A stretch of 64,000 bases of DNA from Brevibacillus composti (GTDB lineage Bacteria > Bacillota > Bacilli > Brevibacillales > Brevibacillaceae). Location of the stretch: the NCBI RefSeq assembly GCF_016406105.1, contig NZ_CP066308.1, positions 1,833,501 to 1,897,500 of the forward strand. The letters run 5' to 3'. The notes beneath the pieces were generated by a model. That model did no database searches, had not been told where the DNA came from, and worked only from the letters and a program-made list of their open reading frames with translations. This document shows positions 1-9,857 of the stretch, piece by piece. The translations under genes were made by a program, and so were the position numbers. Numbering within the stretch: the first letter of the stretch is position 1; the number at the start of each line of letters is the position of its first letter.

Positions 1-819
1 GCGAAAAAGGCCCTGGCCAAAGCGAATGTCAGTGCGGAAGAGCTGGATATGATCATCGTGGCGACGGTCACACCGGACATGATGTTCCCCTCGACAGCCT
101 GCATCCTCCAAGAGAAGCTGGGCGCGAAAAAAGCGGCGGCCCTCGATGTGTCTGCCGCCTGCACGGGCTTTCTCTACGGAATTGCGACAGGGAGCCAGTT
201 CATCGCGAGCGGCCTTTACCGCTACGTACTTGTCATCGGCGTGGAGACGCTCTCCAAGATCACCAACTACGAAGACCGCAACACCTGCGTCCTGTTCGGA
301 GACGGGGCGGGGGCGGCTTTGCTCGGTCCGGTGCAGGAGGGCTACGGCTTCCAAGCATTCGAGCTGGGAGCAGACGGCTCCGGCGGACAGCTTCTCTGCC
401 TGCCGGGCGGGGGATCGCGCACTCCGGCGTCCGCGGAATCGGTTACGAACAATCTTCACTACATTTCGATGGCAGGCGGAGAAGTGTTCAAATTTGCGGT
501 CCGCGTGATGAATTCGGCCACGGAAGCGGTCCTGGAAAAGTCGGGTGTGGCCAAGGATGATATTGATCTGCTCGTGCCGCATCAGGCAAACAAACGGATT
601 ATCGATTCTGCGGTGCAGCGTTTCGGTCTGTCGGAGGACAAGGTCGCAATCAACCTGCAACGCTACGGAAATATGTCTTCCGCATCCATCCCGGTGGCGC
701 TGGATGAAGCCATTCAGGAAGGCCGGCTGAAAGAAGGCGACAATGTCGTACTCGTCGGTTTCGGCGGGGGGCTTACATGGGGAGCGACCCTTCTCAAATG
801 GTCGACCCAGGAAGCGTAA
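1..819 (+). CDS. fabH: 3-oxoacyl-ACP synthase III (KAS III), 5'-truncated by the window edge
   Basis: FabH condenses acyl-CoA with malonyl-ACP to start each fatty acid chain in the cytoplasm. The frame is open from base 1, so the true start lies upstream of the window; about 272 residues are visible, and the family is usually 310-330 residues long. The catalytic cysteine sits in the AACTGF motif. The histidine and asparagine of the triad are in PHQANKRII and in the GNMSSAS segment near the C-terminus. The gene ends 14 bases before the GTG of fabD, and the fabD ribosome binding site overlaps its stop. This is the first visible member of a fab operon. The assignment is secure; the only uncertainty is the missing N-terminus. 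Confidence 0.96.
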   Translation, partial: AKKALAKANVSAEELDMIIVATVTPDMMFPSTACILQEKLGAKKAAALDVSAACTGFLYGIATGSQFIASGLYRYVLVIGVETLSKITNYEDRNTCVLFGDGAGAALLGPVQEGYGFQAFELGADGSGGQLLCLPGGGSRTPASAESVTNNLHYISMAGGEVFKFAVRVMNSATEAVLEKSGVAKDDIDLLVPHQANKRIIDSAVQRFGLSEDKVAINLQRYGNMSSASIPVALDEAIQEGRLKEGDNVVLVGFGGGLTWGATLLKWSTQEA

Positions 820-833
820 GGAGGAGAAGCACA

Positions 834-1781
834 GTGGGGAAAGTAGCTTTTGTATTCCCGGGACAGGGTTCTCAATTTGTCGGCATGGGCCAAGAGCTGG
901 CTGAGCAATCGGCAGCGGCCCGCCGGATATTTGAACAGGCGGATGAAGCGTTGGGCTTTTCCCTCTCCCGGCTCTGCTTCGAAGGGCCGGAGGAGGAGCT
1001 GCGGCTGACGGCCAATACGCAGCCGGCCATCTTGACGGCGAGCATTGCCGTGCTGGAGGCCCTTCGCGAAAAACAGCCGGGCGTGCAGGCCGATTTTTAC
1101 GCGGGCCACAGCTTGGGTGAATATTCGGCATTGGTAGCGGCCGGAGCGCTCTCCTTTACCGATGCGGTGCGGACCGTTCGCGCCCGCGGCCAGTTTATGG
1201 AGCAAGCGGTTCCCGCCGGTCAGGGCGCGATGGCGGCTGTGCTGGGACTCGAGCGCGATGCCCTGCACGCCCTTTGCGAAGAGGTAAGCGGCGGCGGACA
1301 TCCGGTCCAACTGGCCAATATGAATTGCCCGGGACAAATCGTCATCTCCGGCTCGGCAGAAGGAGTCAAACAGGCAGGAGAGAAAGCCAAAGCGTCCGGC
1401 GCCAAGCGCGTGCTCGCCCTGAACGTGAGCGGACCGTTCCACTCCAGCCTGATGCAGCCGGCAGCCGAGCAACTGCAGGCTGTCCTTTCGAACGTGAACG
1501 TCCAAAACGCGGCAGTGCCTGTCGTCGCCAACGTATCGGCCCGCCCCGTATCGGAGGCAGGCGCAATCATCGACAGCCTGATTCAACAGGTAGCCGCTCC
1601 GGTTCTCTGGGAGGACTCGGTACAGTGGATGGCGGAACAAGGCGTGACCACCTTTGTGGAAGTCGGTCCCGGCAAAGTCCTGTCTGGCTTGATTAAGAAA
1701 ATTGCACCAGCAGACACAAAAATCGTTTCCGTGCAGGATATGGAATCCCTGACGGAGTTGTTGAACGGAGGGGTTCTATGA
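834..1781 (+). CDS. fabD: Malonyl-CoA:ACP transacylase FabD
   Basis: FabD moves malonyl groups from CoA to acyl carrier protein, supplying the elongation cycle. The 315-residue protein has the N-terminal PGQGSQ motif, the nucleophile Ser93 in [10 protein letters not shown], and the catalytic histidine at about residue 203 in GPFHSSLM. The GTG at 834 is preferred over the longer open frame starting at 777 because GGAGGAG lies 7-8 bases upstream, and translation then begins directly with the conserved KVAFVFPGQ strand. The upstream extension would be fabH coding sequence read in another frame. Its last four bases overlap the start of fabG, which indicates translational coupling. Confidence 0.95.
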   Translation: MGKVAFVFPGQGSQFVGMGQELAEQSAAARRIFEQADEALGFSLSRLCFEGPEEELRLTANTQPAILTASIAVLEALREKQPGVQADFYAGHSLGEYSALVAAGALSFTDAVRTVRARGQFMEQAVPAGQGAMAAVLGLERDALHALCEEVSGGGHPVQLANMNCPGQIVISGSAEGVKQAGEKAKASGAKRVLALNVSGPFHSSLMQPAAEQLQAVLSNVNVQNAAVPVVANVSARPVSEAGAIIDSLIQQVAAPVLWEDSVQWMAEQGVTTFVEVGPGKVLSGLIKKIAPADTKIVSVQDMESLTELLNGGVL

Positions 1782-2518
1782 TCACAGGAAAAACGGCACT
1801 GGTAACCGGAGCGTCCCGGGGAATCGGACGGGCAATCGCACTTACGCTGGCCGAAGCGGGAGCCAATATCGTGGTGAACTATTCCGGCAGTGAGGCGGCG
1901 GCTGCAGAAACTGTCGCCAAGGTAAAAGAGCTGGGCCGCGACGCGATCATGGTTCGAGCCAATGTATCGCAGGCAGAAGAAGTAAACGAGATGTTCAAGA
2001 CGGCTCTGGACCACTTTGGCAGCATCGACATCCTGGTAAACAATGCGGGCATCACCCGCGACAACCTGCTGATGCGGATGAAAGAAGAAGAGTGGGACGA
2101 CGTCATCGCGATCAATCTCAAGGGCGTGTTCAACTGCATCAAGGCCGCCACCCGTCCGATGATGAAGCAGCGCTCCGGCCGGATTATCAACATCACCTCC
2201 ATCGTCGGCGTGATGGGCAATCCGGGGCAGGCCAACTACGTGGCAGCCAAAGCCGGCGTGATCGGCCTCACCAAGACGACCGCCCGCGAACTGGCTTCGC
2301 GCGGCATTACCGTGAATGCGGTCGCTCCGGGCTTTATCGATACCGACATGACGGCTGCCTTGCCGGAGGACGTGAAGTCCGCGATGATGAACCAGATTCC
2401 GCTGGGCCGCTTCGGGCAGGCGGAGGATATCGCCCGTGTCGTGCTGTTCCTGGCATCAGATGCGGCAGGCTACATGACCGGACAGACGCTGCACGTCGAC
2501 GGCGGCATGTATATGTAA
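1778..2518 (+). CDS. fabG: 3-oxoacyl-ACP reductase FabG
   Basis: FabG is the NADPH-dependent ketoreductase of type II fatty acid synthesis. The 246-residue length is typical of the family. It shows the short-chain dehydrogenase signatures: the cofactor glycine motif GASRGIGRA near residue 12, NNAG near residue 89, and the catalytic Ser141, Tyr154 and Lys158 in the YVAAK segment. The C-terminal GMYM is usual for FabG. The start overlaps the fabD stop by four bases. It is followed by a 66-base gap before acpP that holds a possible separate promoter. Confidence 0.96.
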   Translation: MITGKTALVTGASRGIGRAIALTLAEAGANIVVNYSGSEAAAAETVAKVKELGRDAIMVRANVSQAEEVNEMFKTALDHFGSIDILVNNAGITRDNLLMRMKEEEWDDVIAINLKGVFNCIKAATRPMMKQRSGRIINITSIVGVMGNPGQANYVAAKAGVIGLTKTTARELASRGITVNAVAPGFIDTDMTAALPEDVKSAMMNQIPLGRFGQAEDIARVVLFLASDAAGYMTGQTLHVDGGMYM

Positions 2519-2554
2519 GCAAAGAGCCTGCTAGTTTTTCATAGGCTCATCCAC

Positions 2555-2560
2555 TATAAT
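2555..2560 (+). promoter_or_regulatory. Possible internal promoter (-10 TATAAT) before acpP
   Basis: A consensus TATAAT lies 25 bases before the acpP start in the fabG-acpP gap. The -35 region (TAGTTT around 2532-2537) is poor, and a 6-bp stem GAGCCT/AGGCTC overlaps it. An extra promoter would fit the high demand for acyl carrier protein, but this is only inferred. Confidence 0.35.
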
Positions 2561-2584
2561 TACGGGGAGAGGGGGTGAAGCAAA

Positions 2585-2818
2585 ATGGCAGATACATTCG
2601 ATCGCGTGAAAAAAATCATCGTAGACCGTCTGGGTGTAGATGAGTCCAAAATCACTTTGGAGGCTTCTTTCAAAGAAGATCTGGGTGCCGACTCCCTGGA
2701 TGTAGTCGAGCTCGTCATGGAACTGGAAGACGAATTCGATCTGGAGATTTCCGATGAAGACGCTGAAAAGATTACTACTGTTGGTGAGGTTGTTTCCTAC
2801 ATAGACGCTAACAAGTAG
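2585..2818 (+). CDS. acpP: Acyl carrier protein AcpP
   Basis: This 77-residue acidic protein carries the growing acyl chain on a 4'-phosphopantetheine arm. The attachment site is Ser37 in the [10 protein letters not shown] motif, followed by the acidic recognition helix. Length and charge match bacterial AcpP. A strong GGGGGTG ribosome binding site lies a few bases upstream. It sits between fabG and fabF, as in related Bacillales. The gene is followed by a stem-loop rather than by immediate fabF translation. Confidence 0.97.
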   Translation: MADTFDRVKKIIVDRLGVDESKITLEASFKEDLGADSLDVVELVMELEDEFDLEISDEDAEKITTVGEVVSYIDANK

Positions 2819-2830
2819 TTTCCTTCAGTG

Positions 2831-2855
2831 GGGGTCCCGAGCATCTCGGGACTTC
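2831..2855 (+). terminator. GC-rich stem-loop between acpP and fabF (partial terminator or processing site)
   Basis: TCCCGAG (2835-2841) pairs with CTCGGGA (2845-2851) around a three-base loop, and flanking GGGG/CCCC can extend the stem. No run of T follows, so it more likely stabilises or attenuates the message than fully terminates it. This would help keep acpP expression above that of fabF; that role is inferred. Confidence 0.5.
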
Positions 2856-2953
2856 CCCTCCTTCATGAGGAATCGTGCCGGGACAGACTATGCCTCTGCA
2901 TGTATTGGGTGAAACAAGGAAGCGTATGGCTGACTTTACGATAGAGGTGATAC

Positions 2954-4198
2954 ATGATGAAACGAAGAGTGGTGATTACCGGCGTTGGTGTAGTTTCGCC
3001 GCTGGGTAATGACGCTGATACATTCTGGAAGAATCTGCTCGAAGGGAAGTCGGGCATTTCCCGGATCACATCCTTTGATGTCACAGATTACCCGACAAAA
3101 ATTGCGGGAGAAATCAAAGATTTCAACCCGGAAGACTACATGGACAAAAAGGAAATTCGACGTACAGACCGATTCGTTCAGTTTGGATTGGCTGCAGCCA
3201 AAATGGCCGTAGAAAACGCGAAGCTGGAGATTACAGCGGAAAATGCGGAACGTGTTGGTGTATACATCGGATCCGGCATCGGCGGACTCAGCACGTGGGA
3301 GGAACAGCATCAGGTGCTGCTGGAAAAAGGGCCGCGCCGCGTCAGCCCGTTCTTCATCCCGATGCTGATCGCCAATATGGCCTCAGGCGCCGTATCCATC
3401 CAGTACGGTGCAAAGGGACCTACGTCCAGCGCCATTACCGCTTGTGCAACCGGTACCAATGCAATCGGCGATGCCTTGCGTCTCATTCAGTATGACCATG
3501 CCGACGTGATGATCACGGGAGGAGCGGAAGCGACGATCCGGCCGATGGCCTTTGCCGGCTTCTGTTCGGCCAAAGCGATGTCCACGCGCAATGACGAGCC
3601 GGAGAAAGCGAGCCGTCCGTTTGATATCGGACGGGATGGATTCGTCATGGGCGAGGGGGCAGGCGTCCTCATCCTGGAAGAGCTGGAGCATGCCAAGAAG
3701 CGCGGCGCCACGATTATCGCCGAAGTGATCGGCTACGGGATGAGCGCAGATGCCCATCACATCACGGCTCCGTCGCCGGGCGGCGAAGGGGCGGCGCGTT
3801 GCATGCGAAACGCCCTGAAGGATGCGGGTATTGATCCGACCGAAGTGGCGTACATTAATGCACACGGCACCTCTACGGACCAGGGTGACATTGCGGAAAC
3901 CATGGCGATCAAGGAAGTATTCGGAGAGCATGCCTACAAGCTGGCAGTCAGCTCGACCAAATCGATGACGGGGCACCTGCTCGGGGCGACTGGCGGTGTG
4001 GAAGCAATTGCCACGGCGTTTGCTCTGCGCGATCAGATTTTGCCGCCGACGATTAACCTGGAAAACCCCGATCCAGAGTGCGATCTTGACTATGTTCCCA
4101 ATGTGGCACGCAAAGCGGATGTGCATGTGGCCGTCTCCAATACCTTTGGATTTGGCGGACACAACGCAACCGTCATTTTGAAGCGTTACGAGGCATAA
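2954..4198 (+). CDS. fabF: 3-oxoacyl-ACP synthase II FabF
   Basis: FabF elongates acyl-ACP with malonyl-ACP. The 414-residue protein carries the KAS I/II Cys-His-His triad: Cys164 in ITACATGTN, His304 in NAHGTST and His341 in [11 protein letters not shown]. The C-terminal FGFGGHNA motif is also intact. GAGGTG precedes the start; the next codon is also ATG (2957), so the exact start may be one codon later. It lies 135 bases after acpP. The rnc frame begins at the base after its stop codon. Confidence 0.96.
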   Translation: MMKRRVVITGVGVVSPLGNDADTFWKNLLEGKSGISRITSFDVTDYPTKIAGEIKDFNPEDYMDKKEIRRTDRFVQFGLAAAKMAVENAKLEITAENAERVGVYIGSGIGGLSTWEEQHQVLLEKGPRRVSPFFIPMLIANMASGAVSIQYGAKGPTSSAITACATGTNAIGDALRLIQYDHADVMITGGAEATIRPMAFAGFCSAKAMSTRNDEPEKASRPFDIGRDGFVMGEGAGVLILEELEHAKKRGATIIAEVIGYGMSADAHHITAPSPGGEGAARCMRNALKDAGIDPTEVAYINAHGTSTDQGDIAETMAIKEVFGEHAYKLAVSSTKSMTGHLLGATGGVEAIATAFALRDQILPPTINLENPDPECDLDYVPNVARKADVHVAVSNTFGFGGHNATVILKRYEA

Positions 4199-4939
4199 AT
4201 GGTTCCTGCTCAGAAGAAGAGTAGGAAGTCTTCGGGGATGGTGGTGAGGGTGATGAATTTTGCCGAGCTGCAAGAAACCATTGGGATTCGGTTTCGCGAT
4301 GAGAGTGTATTGCGGCAAGCGTTCACCCATTCTTCCTACGTCAACGAGCAACGCGGCAAGCGAATTCAAGACAATGAGCGGCTGGAGTTCCTTGGCGACG
4401 CCGTTCTGGAGCTTACCGTTTCCCAGTTTCTCTACAAGACTTTTCCCAAGATGAGCGAGGGCGAGATGACCAAGCTGCGGGCCGCGATCGTCTGCGAGCC
4501 CTCTCTGGTCAAATTCGCCGAGCTGTTGCGCTTCGGCGAGCTCGTCCTCTTGGGAAAAGGGGAAGAATTGACGGGTGGCAGGCAGCGGCCTGCACTGCTA
4601 GCAGACGTGTTTGAGGCATTTATCGGGGCATTGTACCTGGACCAGGGTCTGGATGCCGTGTTTTCCTTTATGGAAAAATACGTGTACCCGCGCGTGGACA
4701 AAGGAGAGTTCACCAATCTTACGGATTTCAAAAGTCAGCTGCAGGAATTCGTGCAGCAGGACAATCTCGGAGAAATCAACTACCGGATTTTGGAAGAGAG
4801 GGGTCCCGCGCACAACCGTGAGTTCGTGTCTGAAGTTCTTTTGAATAATCGCTCCCTCGGAGTAGGGACAGGCCGCTCCAAGAAAGAGGCGGAACAGCAG
4901 GCTGCTGCTCGCGCTTTGATCAAGCTGGGAGCCAGATAA
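4199..4939 (+). CDS. rnc: Ribonuclease III
   Basis: RNase III cleaves double-stranded RNA in rRNA precursors and in some mRNAs. The signature [14 protein letters not shown] lies near residue 60 and contributes the metal-binding acidic residues. A C-terminal double-stranded RNA binding domain spans roughly residues 175-245 and ends in the [15 protein letters not shown] helix. The first possible start is the ATG directly after the fabF stop, giving 246 residues, close to the usual length. In-frame ATGs at 4238 and 4253 would remove a short basic tail. A strong terminator follows, separating it from smc. Confidence 0.93.
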   Translation: MVPAQKKSRKSSGMVVRVMNFAELQETIGIRFRDESVLRQAFTHSSYVNEQRGKRIQDNERLEFLGDAVLELTVSQFLYKTFPKMSEGEMTKLRAAIVCEPSLVKFAELLRFGELVLLGKGEELTGGRQRPALLADVFEAFIGALYLDQGLDAVFSFMEKYVYPRVDKGEFTNLTDFKSQLQEFVQQDNLGEINYRILEERGPAHNREFVSEVLLNNRSLGVGTGRSKKEAEQQAAARALIKLGAR

Positions 4940-4990
4940 ATGACGAAAGCCCGGGCTTCACGGACGGAGAGCGGGCTTTCGTCATTTTTC
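4940..4990 (+). terminator. Strong intrinsic terminator after rnc
   Basis: A 14-bp perfect stem runs from 4940-4953 (ATGACGAAAGCCCG) to 4972-4985, with an 18-base loop, followed by TTTTT. It begins at the rnc stop codon. The complementary A run on the left could allow function in both directions. It ends the fab-rnc transcript before smc. Confidence 0.85.
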
Positions 4991-5138
4991 ATGGAGACGG
5001 ATGGGGAAGAATCGGGTTCTTCCGGCTCGGATGCGGGCCGGCGTTATTTTGGGCAGGCGGTCGGCCGCCTTCGCCAAACGTCTGCGGTTGTGATAAAATA
5101 AGGGCGAGCAATCCTTGAAATGACGTGATTTTGTTAAC

Positions 5139-5160
5139 TCCTGCCCTGTCAGGAGCTTTT
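5139..5160 (+). promoter_or_regulatory. Short stem-loop in the smc leader
   Basis: CTCCTG and CAGGAG pair around a six-base loop and are followed by CTTTTA, just before the smc ribosome binding site. A possible promoter with TAAAAT as -10 lies at about 5094-5099. The hairpin resembles a weak attenuator; function is inferred. Confidence 0.35.
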
Positions 5161-5179
5161 ATGTGGGAGGACCGCTTGT

Positions 5180-8100
5180 ATGTATTTGAAACGACTGGAA
5201 TTGGTAGGGTTCAAATCGTTTGCAGACCGGACGGAACTGGAGTTCGTCCCGGGCGTTACCGCTGTCGTCGGACCGAATGGGAGCGGGAAAAGCAACGTGT
5301 CGGACTCGATCCGCTGGGTACTCGGCGAACAGAGCGCCAAATCGCTGCGCGGCGCCAAAATGGAGGACATCATTTTCGCCGGGAGCGACTCGCGGAAGCC
5401 GGTCAATTTTGCGGAAGTGACCTTAACCCTGGACAATACCGACCGCTCATTGGACGTGGAGTATTCCGAAGTGTCCGTGACCCGTCGCGTCTACCGTTCG
5501 GGAGATAGTGAATACTACATAAACAAGCGCGCGTGCCGGCTGAAGGACATCATGGAGCTGTTCATGGATACGGGATTGGGCAAGGAAGCCTACTCGATCA
5601 TCGGACAGGGGAAAATCGAAGAGATCCTGAGCACGAAGTCGGAGGATCGCCGCGGCATTTTTGAAGAGGCGGCCGGGATTGTCAAATACAAGACCCGGAA
5701 GCGGGAAGCAGAGAAAAAGCTGGATGAAACCGAGCAAAATCTTGTTCGCATCCACGATATCGTCAGCGAGATCAATGAACAGATCGGTCCGCTGAAGGAA
5801 CAGGCCGAGACGGCTCGCACTTACAAGCAGCTGAATCAGACGCTGGTCGAGCACGAAATCTCGCTCTACGTCCAGCAGATTGAAGCGGCCCATGCCAAGT
5901 GGGAGGAAGCAGGCAAGCGCGTCGGAGAGCTGCAGCAGGAGCTGGCGGGCCAGACTGCCCAGGCATCCTCGCGGGAAGCCGATTTGGAAAAAGCCAAATT
6001 TCACGTCAGCCAGATCGATGAATCCATCGAAGAGCTGCAGCAGGTGCTGCTGACCGTCAGCGAAGAGACGGAAAAGGTAGAGGGACAGCGCGAGGTCTTG
6101 AAGGAGCGGCTGCGCAACCTCGCGGCCAACCGCCAGCAAACGATGGAACAGCTGCATCGGATCAGCGAAAAGCAGCGGGCGGTGGAGGCAGAGCTGGAAG
6201 AGGAGCGGACCCGCACCGAAGAGACGAGCAAGCGCTTGGCCGATGCCCAGAAGTCGCTGCGCGAGGCGGAACAAGAATTTTACTCCATGGTGCAGTCGCT
6301 CACGGACGACGTCGAGAGACTGAAGGGCGATTATTTTGAAAAGGTGAATCAGCTGGCCAATTTGCGCAACGACATTCGCCATCAGCAGCAGCTGCTGCAG
6401 ACAGGACAAGCCCGTGCGGACAGGCTCCTGGCCGAAAAGGAGCGCCTGGATCAGGAAGAGACCACCCGGGTAGAAAAAGTGGAGGCGCTGAAGCAGCAGC
6501 TTCAGGAGATCGAAGCCTCGATTCACGAGACGCTCGCCCGCTACAAGGACTCCCTGGAGCAGATCCGCGAAGGACAAGCGCGCCTGGAGACGGCTCGCCG
6601 GGAGCTGCGGCAGGGAGAGCAGCGCAAGGAAGCGGTCCGCTCGCGGCTGGACATGCTCAAGGAAATGCAAGCCGACTTTTCCGGCTTCCAACAGGGCGTC
6701 AAGGAGATCTTGAAGGCGCGCGAACGCGGGTTCCAAGGGATTCACGGCGCCGTAGCCGAACTGGTCGTCGTCCCGGAAAAGTATGAGACCGCGGTAGAGG
6801 TAGCGCTAGGGGGCGCCCTGCAAAATGTCGTCGTCGAAAACGAAGCGGCAGGCCGGGCCGCGATTGCCTACCTGAAGCAGCACAATGCGGGCCGGGCCAC
6901 TTTTTTGCCGCTGGATGTGATCCGGCCGCGCAGCTTGCAGGCCGATGACAAGCGCCTGCTCGGAAAAGAAGCGGGAGTCGTGGGCATCGCCAGCGAGCTG
7001 GTTTCTTTTGACGCCGCGTACCGCTCGATCGTCGAGTCCCTCCTCGGCAATGTGATCGTGACAGAGACGCTGGAGACCGCCAACCGGGTGGCGCGGGCCA
7101 TGGGCTATCGCTACCGGATCGTCACCCTGGAGGGAGACATCGTCAATGCCGGCGGTTCCATGACGGGTGGCGCGCTGAAGAAAAACACCGCCAATCTGCT
7201 CGGCCGCAACCGGCAGGCAGAAGAGCTGGAAGCGCAGATGAACCAGATCGAACAGGCCATTCTGGGCCATACTAGGCAGGTAGAGGAGCTGACCTATGAG
7301 CTCCGGGCGATCGAGCAGGAACAAGAGCAGCTGCGGACGCAGGGGGAAAGCCTCAGGCTCAAGGAGCAGGAGGTAAAAGTCCTCCTGCAGCAAACCGAAG
7401 GCGAAGGGCGCCATCTCTCCGACCGCTTGCAGATCGTCGACCAGGACATCGCCGGATATGAGCGCGAGATGGAAGAAGCGCGCCGCAAGCTGGCCGAGCT
7501 GGAGGCTGCGCTTGCCGCCATGACAGCCGAAGAGCAGGAGCTGGCCGGCATGATAGCAGCCGCCGAAGCGAAGCGGCAAGAGCAGCTGGAGTCCAAAGAA
7601 GAGATAAACCAGCGCATCACCAGCCTGAAGGTGCTGGAGGCTCAGGTGCGCCAAGAGCACCAGTCCCGCACAGAGCAAGTGGAGAGGCTGGAGGAGCAGC
7701 GGCGCACGCTGCAGCGCGAGTGGGAGGAGCTGAACCAGACGCTCGCCTCCTTTGACGAACTGGAAGCGACGAATGAAACAAGCAGCGCCGGGCTGGACCA
7801 GAAAATTGCCGAGCTGCGCCAGGACAAGGATCGCGTGGCTGCGCTGATTCAGGAGCGCAGGGGCGAGAGAGCGACGCTCTATCAGCGCCAGGAGCAGGTG
7901 GAACTCGAAGTAAAAGAGATTCGCAAACGGCTGAAAGCCTTGGAGGACAGCCTGCACCAGGAAGAGGTAAAGGTGAATCGCTTTGATGTGGAGTTGGATC
8001 ATCTGTTGAACAAACTCTCGGAAGAGTACGAACTCAGCTATGACTTGGCCAAGCAAAAGTATCCGCCCAAGGGCGAGATGGCCAGCGAACAGCAGATCGT

Positions 8101-8749
8101 CAACCGGCTGAAGAAAGAAATCGCTGCCCTGGGCACGGTGAACCTGGGCGCGATTGAAGAATATGACAGACTGTCGGAGCGGCAGCAATTCCTCAGCTCG
8201 CAGGAAGAAGATCTGAACGAAGCCAAGGCGATGCTCTACCAGGTCATCTCCGAGATGGATCAGGAGATGTCCCGCCGCTTCAAAGAGACCTTTGACGCTA
8301 TTTCCGAGCAGTTCCGGGACGTGTTTGTGCAGTTGTTTGGCGGCGGACGCGCAGATCTGGTATTATCCAATCCAGAGAACCTGCTGGAGACCGGGATTGA
8401 CATCGTCGCCCAGCCGCCCGGCAAAAAGCTGCAAAATCTCGCGCTCCTGTCCGGAGGGGAGCGTGCCTTGACGGCGATGGCCCTGTTGTTTGCCATTCTG
8501 AAGGTAAAGCCTGTCCCCTTCTGCGTGCTGGACGAGGTGGAGGCGGCGCTGGACGAGGCCAATGTGACGCGCTTTGCCGAGTACATGCATCGGTTCAGCG
8601 GCCAAACGCAATTCATCTGTGTCACGCACCGCAAAGGAACGATGGAGAGCGCGGATGTGCTCTACGGCGTGACGATGCAGGAGGGCGGCGTCTCCAAGAT
8701 CGTGTCCGTCAAGCTGGAGGACACGCGCAAATTCATCGAAAGCGCGTAG
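5180..8749 (+). CDS. smc: Chromosome segregation protein SMC
   Basis: SMC is the ATPase of the bacterial condensin complex (with ScpA and ScpB) that organises and resolves the chromosome. The 1189-residue protein has the Walker A motif GPNGSGKSN at residues 31-39. Long heptad-rich coiled coils occupy about 170-500 and 680-1000, and a hinge domain spans about 510-665 with its glycine motif GGSMTGG near 658. The ABC signature LSGGERALTA is near 1089 and Walker B FCVLDEVEAALDEAN near 1113. The ATG at 5180 follows GGGAGG. The smc-ftsY order is conserved in Bacillales. Domains look complete. Confidence 0.97.
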   Translation: MYLKRLELVGFKSFADRTELEFVPGVTAVVGPNGSGKSNVSDSIRWVLGEQSAKSLRGAKMEDIIFAGSDSRKPVNFAEVTLTLDNTDRSLDVEYSEVSVTRRVYRSGDSEYYINKRACRLKDIMELFMDTGLGKEAYSIIGQGKIEEILSTKSEDRRGIFEEAAGIVKYKTRKREAEKKLDETEQNLVRIHDIVSEINEQIGPLKEQAETARTYKQLNQTLVEHEISLYVQQIEAAHAKWEEAGKRVGELQQELAGQTAQASSREADLEKAKFHVSQIDESIEELQQVLLTVSEETEKVEGQREVLKERLRNLAANRQQTMEQLHRISEKQRAVEAELEEERTRTEETSKRLADAQKSLREAEQEFYSMVQSLTDDVERLKGDYFEKVNQLANLRNDIRHQQQLLQTGQARADRLLAEKERLDQEETTRVEKVEALKQQLQEIEASIHETLARYKDSLEQIREGQARLETARRELRQGEQRKEAVRSRLDMLKEMQADFSGFQQGVKEILKARERGFQGIHGAVAELVVVPEKYETAVEVALGGALQNVVVENEAAGRAAIAYLKQHNAGRATFLPLDVIRPRSLQADDKRLLGKEAGVVGIASELVSFDAAYRSIVESLLGNVIVTETLETANRVARAMGYRYRIVTLEGDIVNAGGSMTGGALKKNTANLLGRNRQAEELEAQMNQIEQAILGHTRQVEELTYELRAIEQEQEQLRTQGESLRLKEQEVKVLLQQTEGEGRHLSDRLQIVDQDIAGYEREMEEARRKLAELEAALAAMTAEEQELAGMIAAAEAKRQEQLESKEEINQRITSLKVLEAQVRQEHQSRTEQVERLEEQRRTLQREWEELNQTLASFDELEATNETSSAGLDQKIAELRQDKDRVAALIQERRGERATLYQRQEQVELEVKEIRKRLKALEDSLHQEEVKVNRFDVELDHLLNKLSEEYELSYDLAKQKYPPKGEMASEQQIVNRLKKEIAALGTVNLGAIEEYDRLSERQQFLSSQEEDLNEAKAMLYQVISEMDQEMSRRFKETFDAISEQFRDVFVQLFGGGRADLVLSNPENLLETGIDIVAQPPGKKLQNLALLSGGERALTAMALLFAILKVKPVPFCVLDEVEAALDEANVTRFAEYMHRFSGQTQFICVTHRKGTMESADVLYGVTMQEGGVSKIVSVKLEDTRKFIESA

Positions 8750-8783
8750 GCTGTTTCGAATAGACGAGAAAAGGAAGATGATC

Positions 8784-9791
8784 ATGAGTTTTTTTAAACG
8801 CTTGCGGGATACCATCGTACAGAAGTCGGAAGCGGTGACGCAGAAATTTACCGACGGACTGGCGAAAACCAGGGACCTCTTGGTCGAAAAGGTGGAGGAT
8901 TTGGTCCGCCGCTACAAGAAGATCGATGAAAACTTCTTCGAAGAGCTGGAGGAGATCCTGATCACCGCCGATGTCGGCGTAAACACGGTGATGGAGCTGA
9001 TCGACGAGCTCCGCTCCGAGGTGCGCAAGCAAAAAATTGAAAATGCGATGGACCTGCAGCCGATCCTGTCGGAGAAGCTGGTCGCTCTCTTGAAAAACGA
9101 GGACGGGATGGACGCCAGTCTGCGGATCGAAGAAGGACGCCTCAATGTCATCCTGTTCGTCGGCGTAAACGGCGTAGGCAAGACGACCACGATCGGAAAA
9201 ATGGCCCATATGTTCAAGCAGCAGGGGAAAAAAGTGCTGCTGGCAGCGGGCGACACCTTCCGGGCGGCTGCCATCGACCAGCTGGAGGTGTGGGGAGAGC
9301 GCGTCGGGGTGGATGTGATCAAGCACCAGCAGGGGGCCGATCCCGCTGCGGTCATCTACGACGCCGTGCATGCGGCCAAGTCGCGGGGAGCCGATATCCT
9401 CCTCTGCGATACCGCCGGTCGCCTGCAAAACAAAGTGAACCTGATGGAAGAGCTGAGCAAAGTGCACCGCGTCCTCCAGCGGGAGATTCCCGGCGCACCG
9501 CATGAGGTGCTGCTGGTGCTGGATGCGACGACGGGACAAAATGCGCTTTCCCAGGCGAAGACTTTCGGCAAGTCTGCCGGCGTGACCGGCATTGTGCTGA
9601 CCAAGCTGGACGGCACAGCCAAGGGGGGCATCGTCATCGCGATCCGCAACGAGCTGAATATCCCCGTCAAATACGTGGGACTGGGCGAGCGGATGGACGA
9701 TCTCCAGCCGTTTGATCCGGAGCAATTCGTCCACGCCTTGTTCGCCGGCCTGATCGCCAAAGAAGCGGAAGAGCAGCAGGCACAAGAATAG
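8784..9791 (+). CDS. ftsY: Signal recognition particle receptor FtsY
   Basis: FtsY is the membrane-associated GTPase that receives SRP-ribosome complexes and hands nascent membrane proteins to SecYEG. The 335-residue protein has an N domain followed by the G domain with [10 protein letters not shown] (about residue 126), [21 protein letters not shown] and [10 protein letters not shown]. The long acidic A domain of enterobacteria is absent, as is usual in Gram-positives. The ATG at 8784 is chosen over the ATG at 8778 because AAGGA (8771-8775) is then eight bases away. It is immediately followed by a terminator. Confidence 0.96.
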   Translation: MSFFKRLRDTIVQKSEAVTQKFTDGLAKTRDLLVEKVEDLVRRYKKIDENFFEELEEILITADVGVNTVMELIDELRSEVRKQKIENAMDLQPILSEKLVALLKNEDGMDASLRIEEGRLNVILFVGVNGVGKTTTIGKMAHMFKQQGKKVLLAAGDTFRAAAIDQLEVWGERVGVDVIKHQQGADPAAVIYDAVHAAKSRGADILLCDTAGRLQNKVNLMEELSKVHRVLQREIPGAPHEVLLVLDATTGQNALSQAKTFGKSAGVTGIVLTKLDGTAKGGIVIAIRNELNIPVKYVGLGERMDDLQPFDPEQFVHALFAGLIAKEAEEQQAQE

Positions 9792-9801
9792 AAGTGCAAA
9801 G

Positions 9802-9834
9802 AAAAACGAGCCCGAGAAAGGCTCGTTTTTTGTT
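9802..9834. terminator. Bidirectional terminator between ftsY and the ABC permease
   Basis: AAAAACGAGCC (9802-9812) pairs with GGCTCGTTTTT (9820-9830), with T runs on the right and A runs on the left. It lies between the convergent ends of ftsY and the minus-strand transporter operon, so it probably serves both. Confidence 0.85.
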
Positions 9835-9857
9835 TTGGCGACAGGTTGCGCTCGCCG

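Noticed and set aside
3383-4369. 328-codon minus-strand frame opposite fabF
   Set aside because: Shadow of fabF, with no independent translation signal.
6806-8188. 460-codon Leu-rich minus-strand frame opposite smc
   Set aside because: Leu/Gln-rich content mirrors Glu/Lys/Gln codons of the SMC coiled coil; no start signal.
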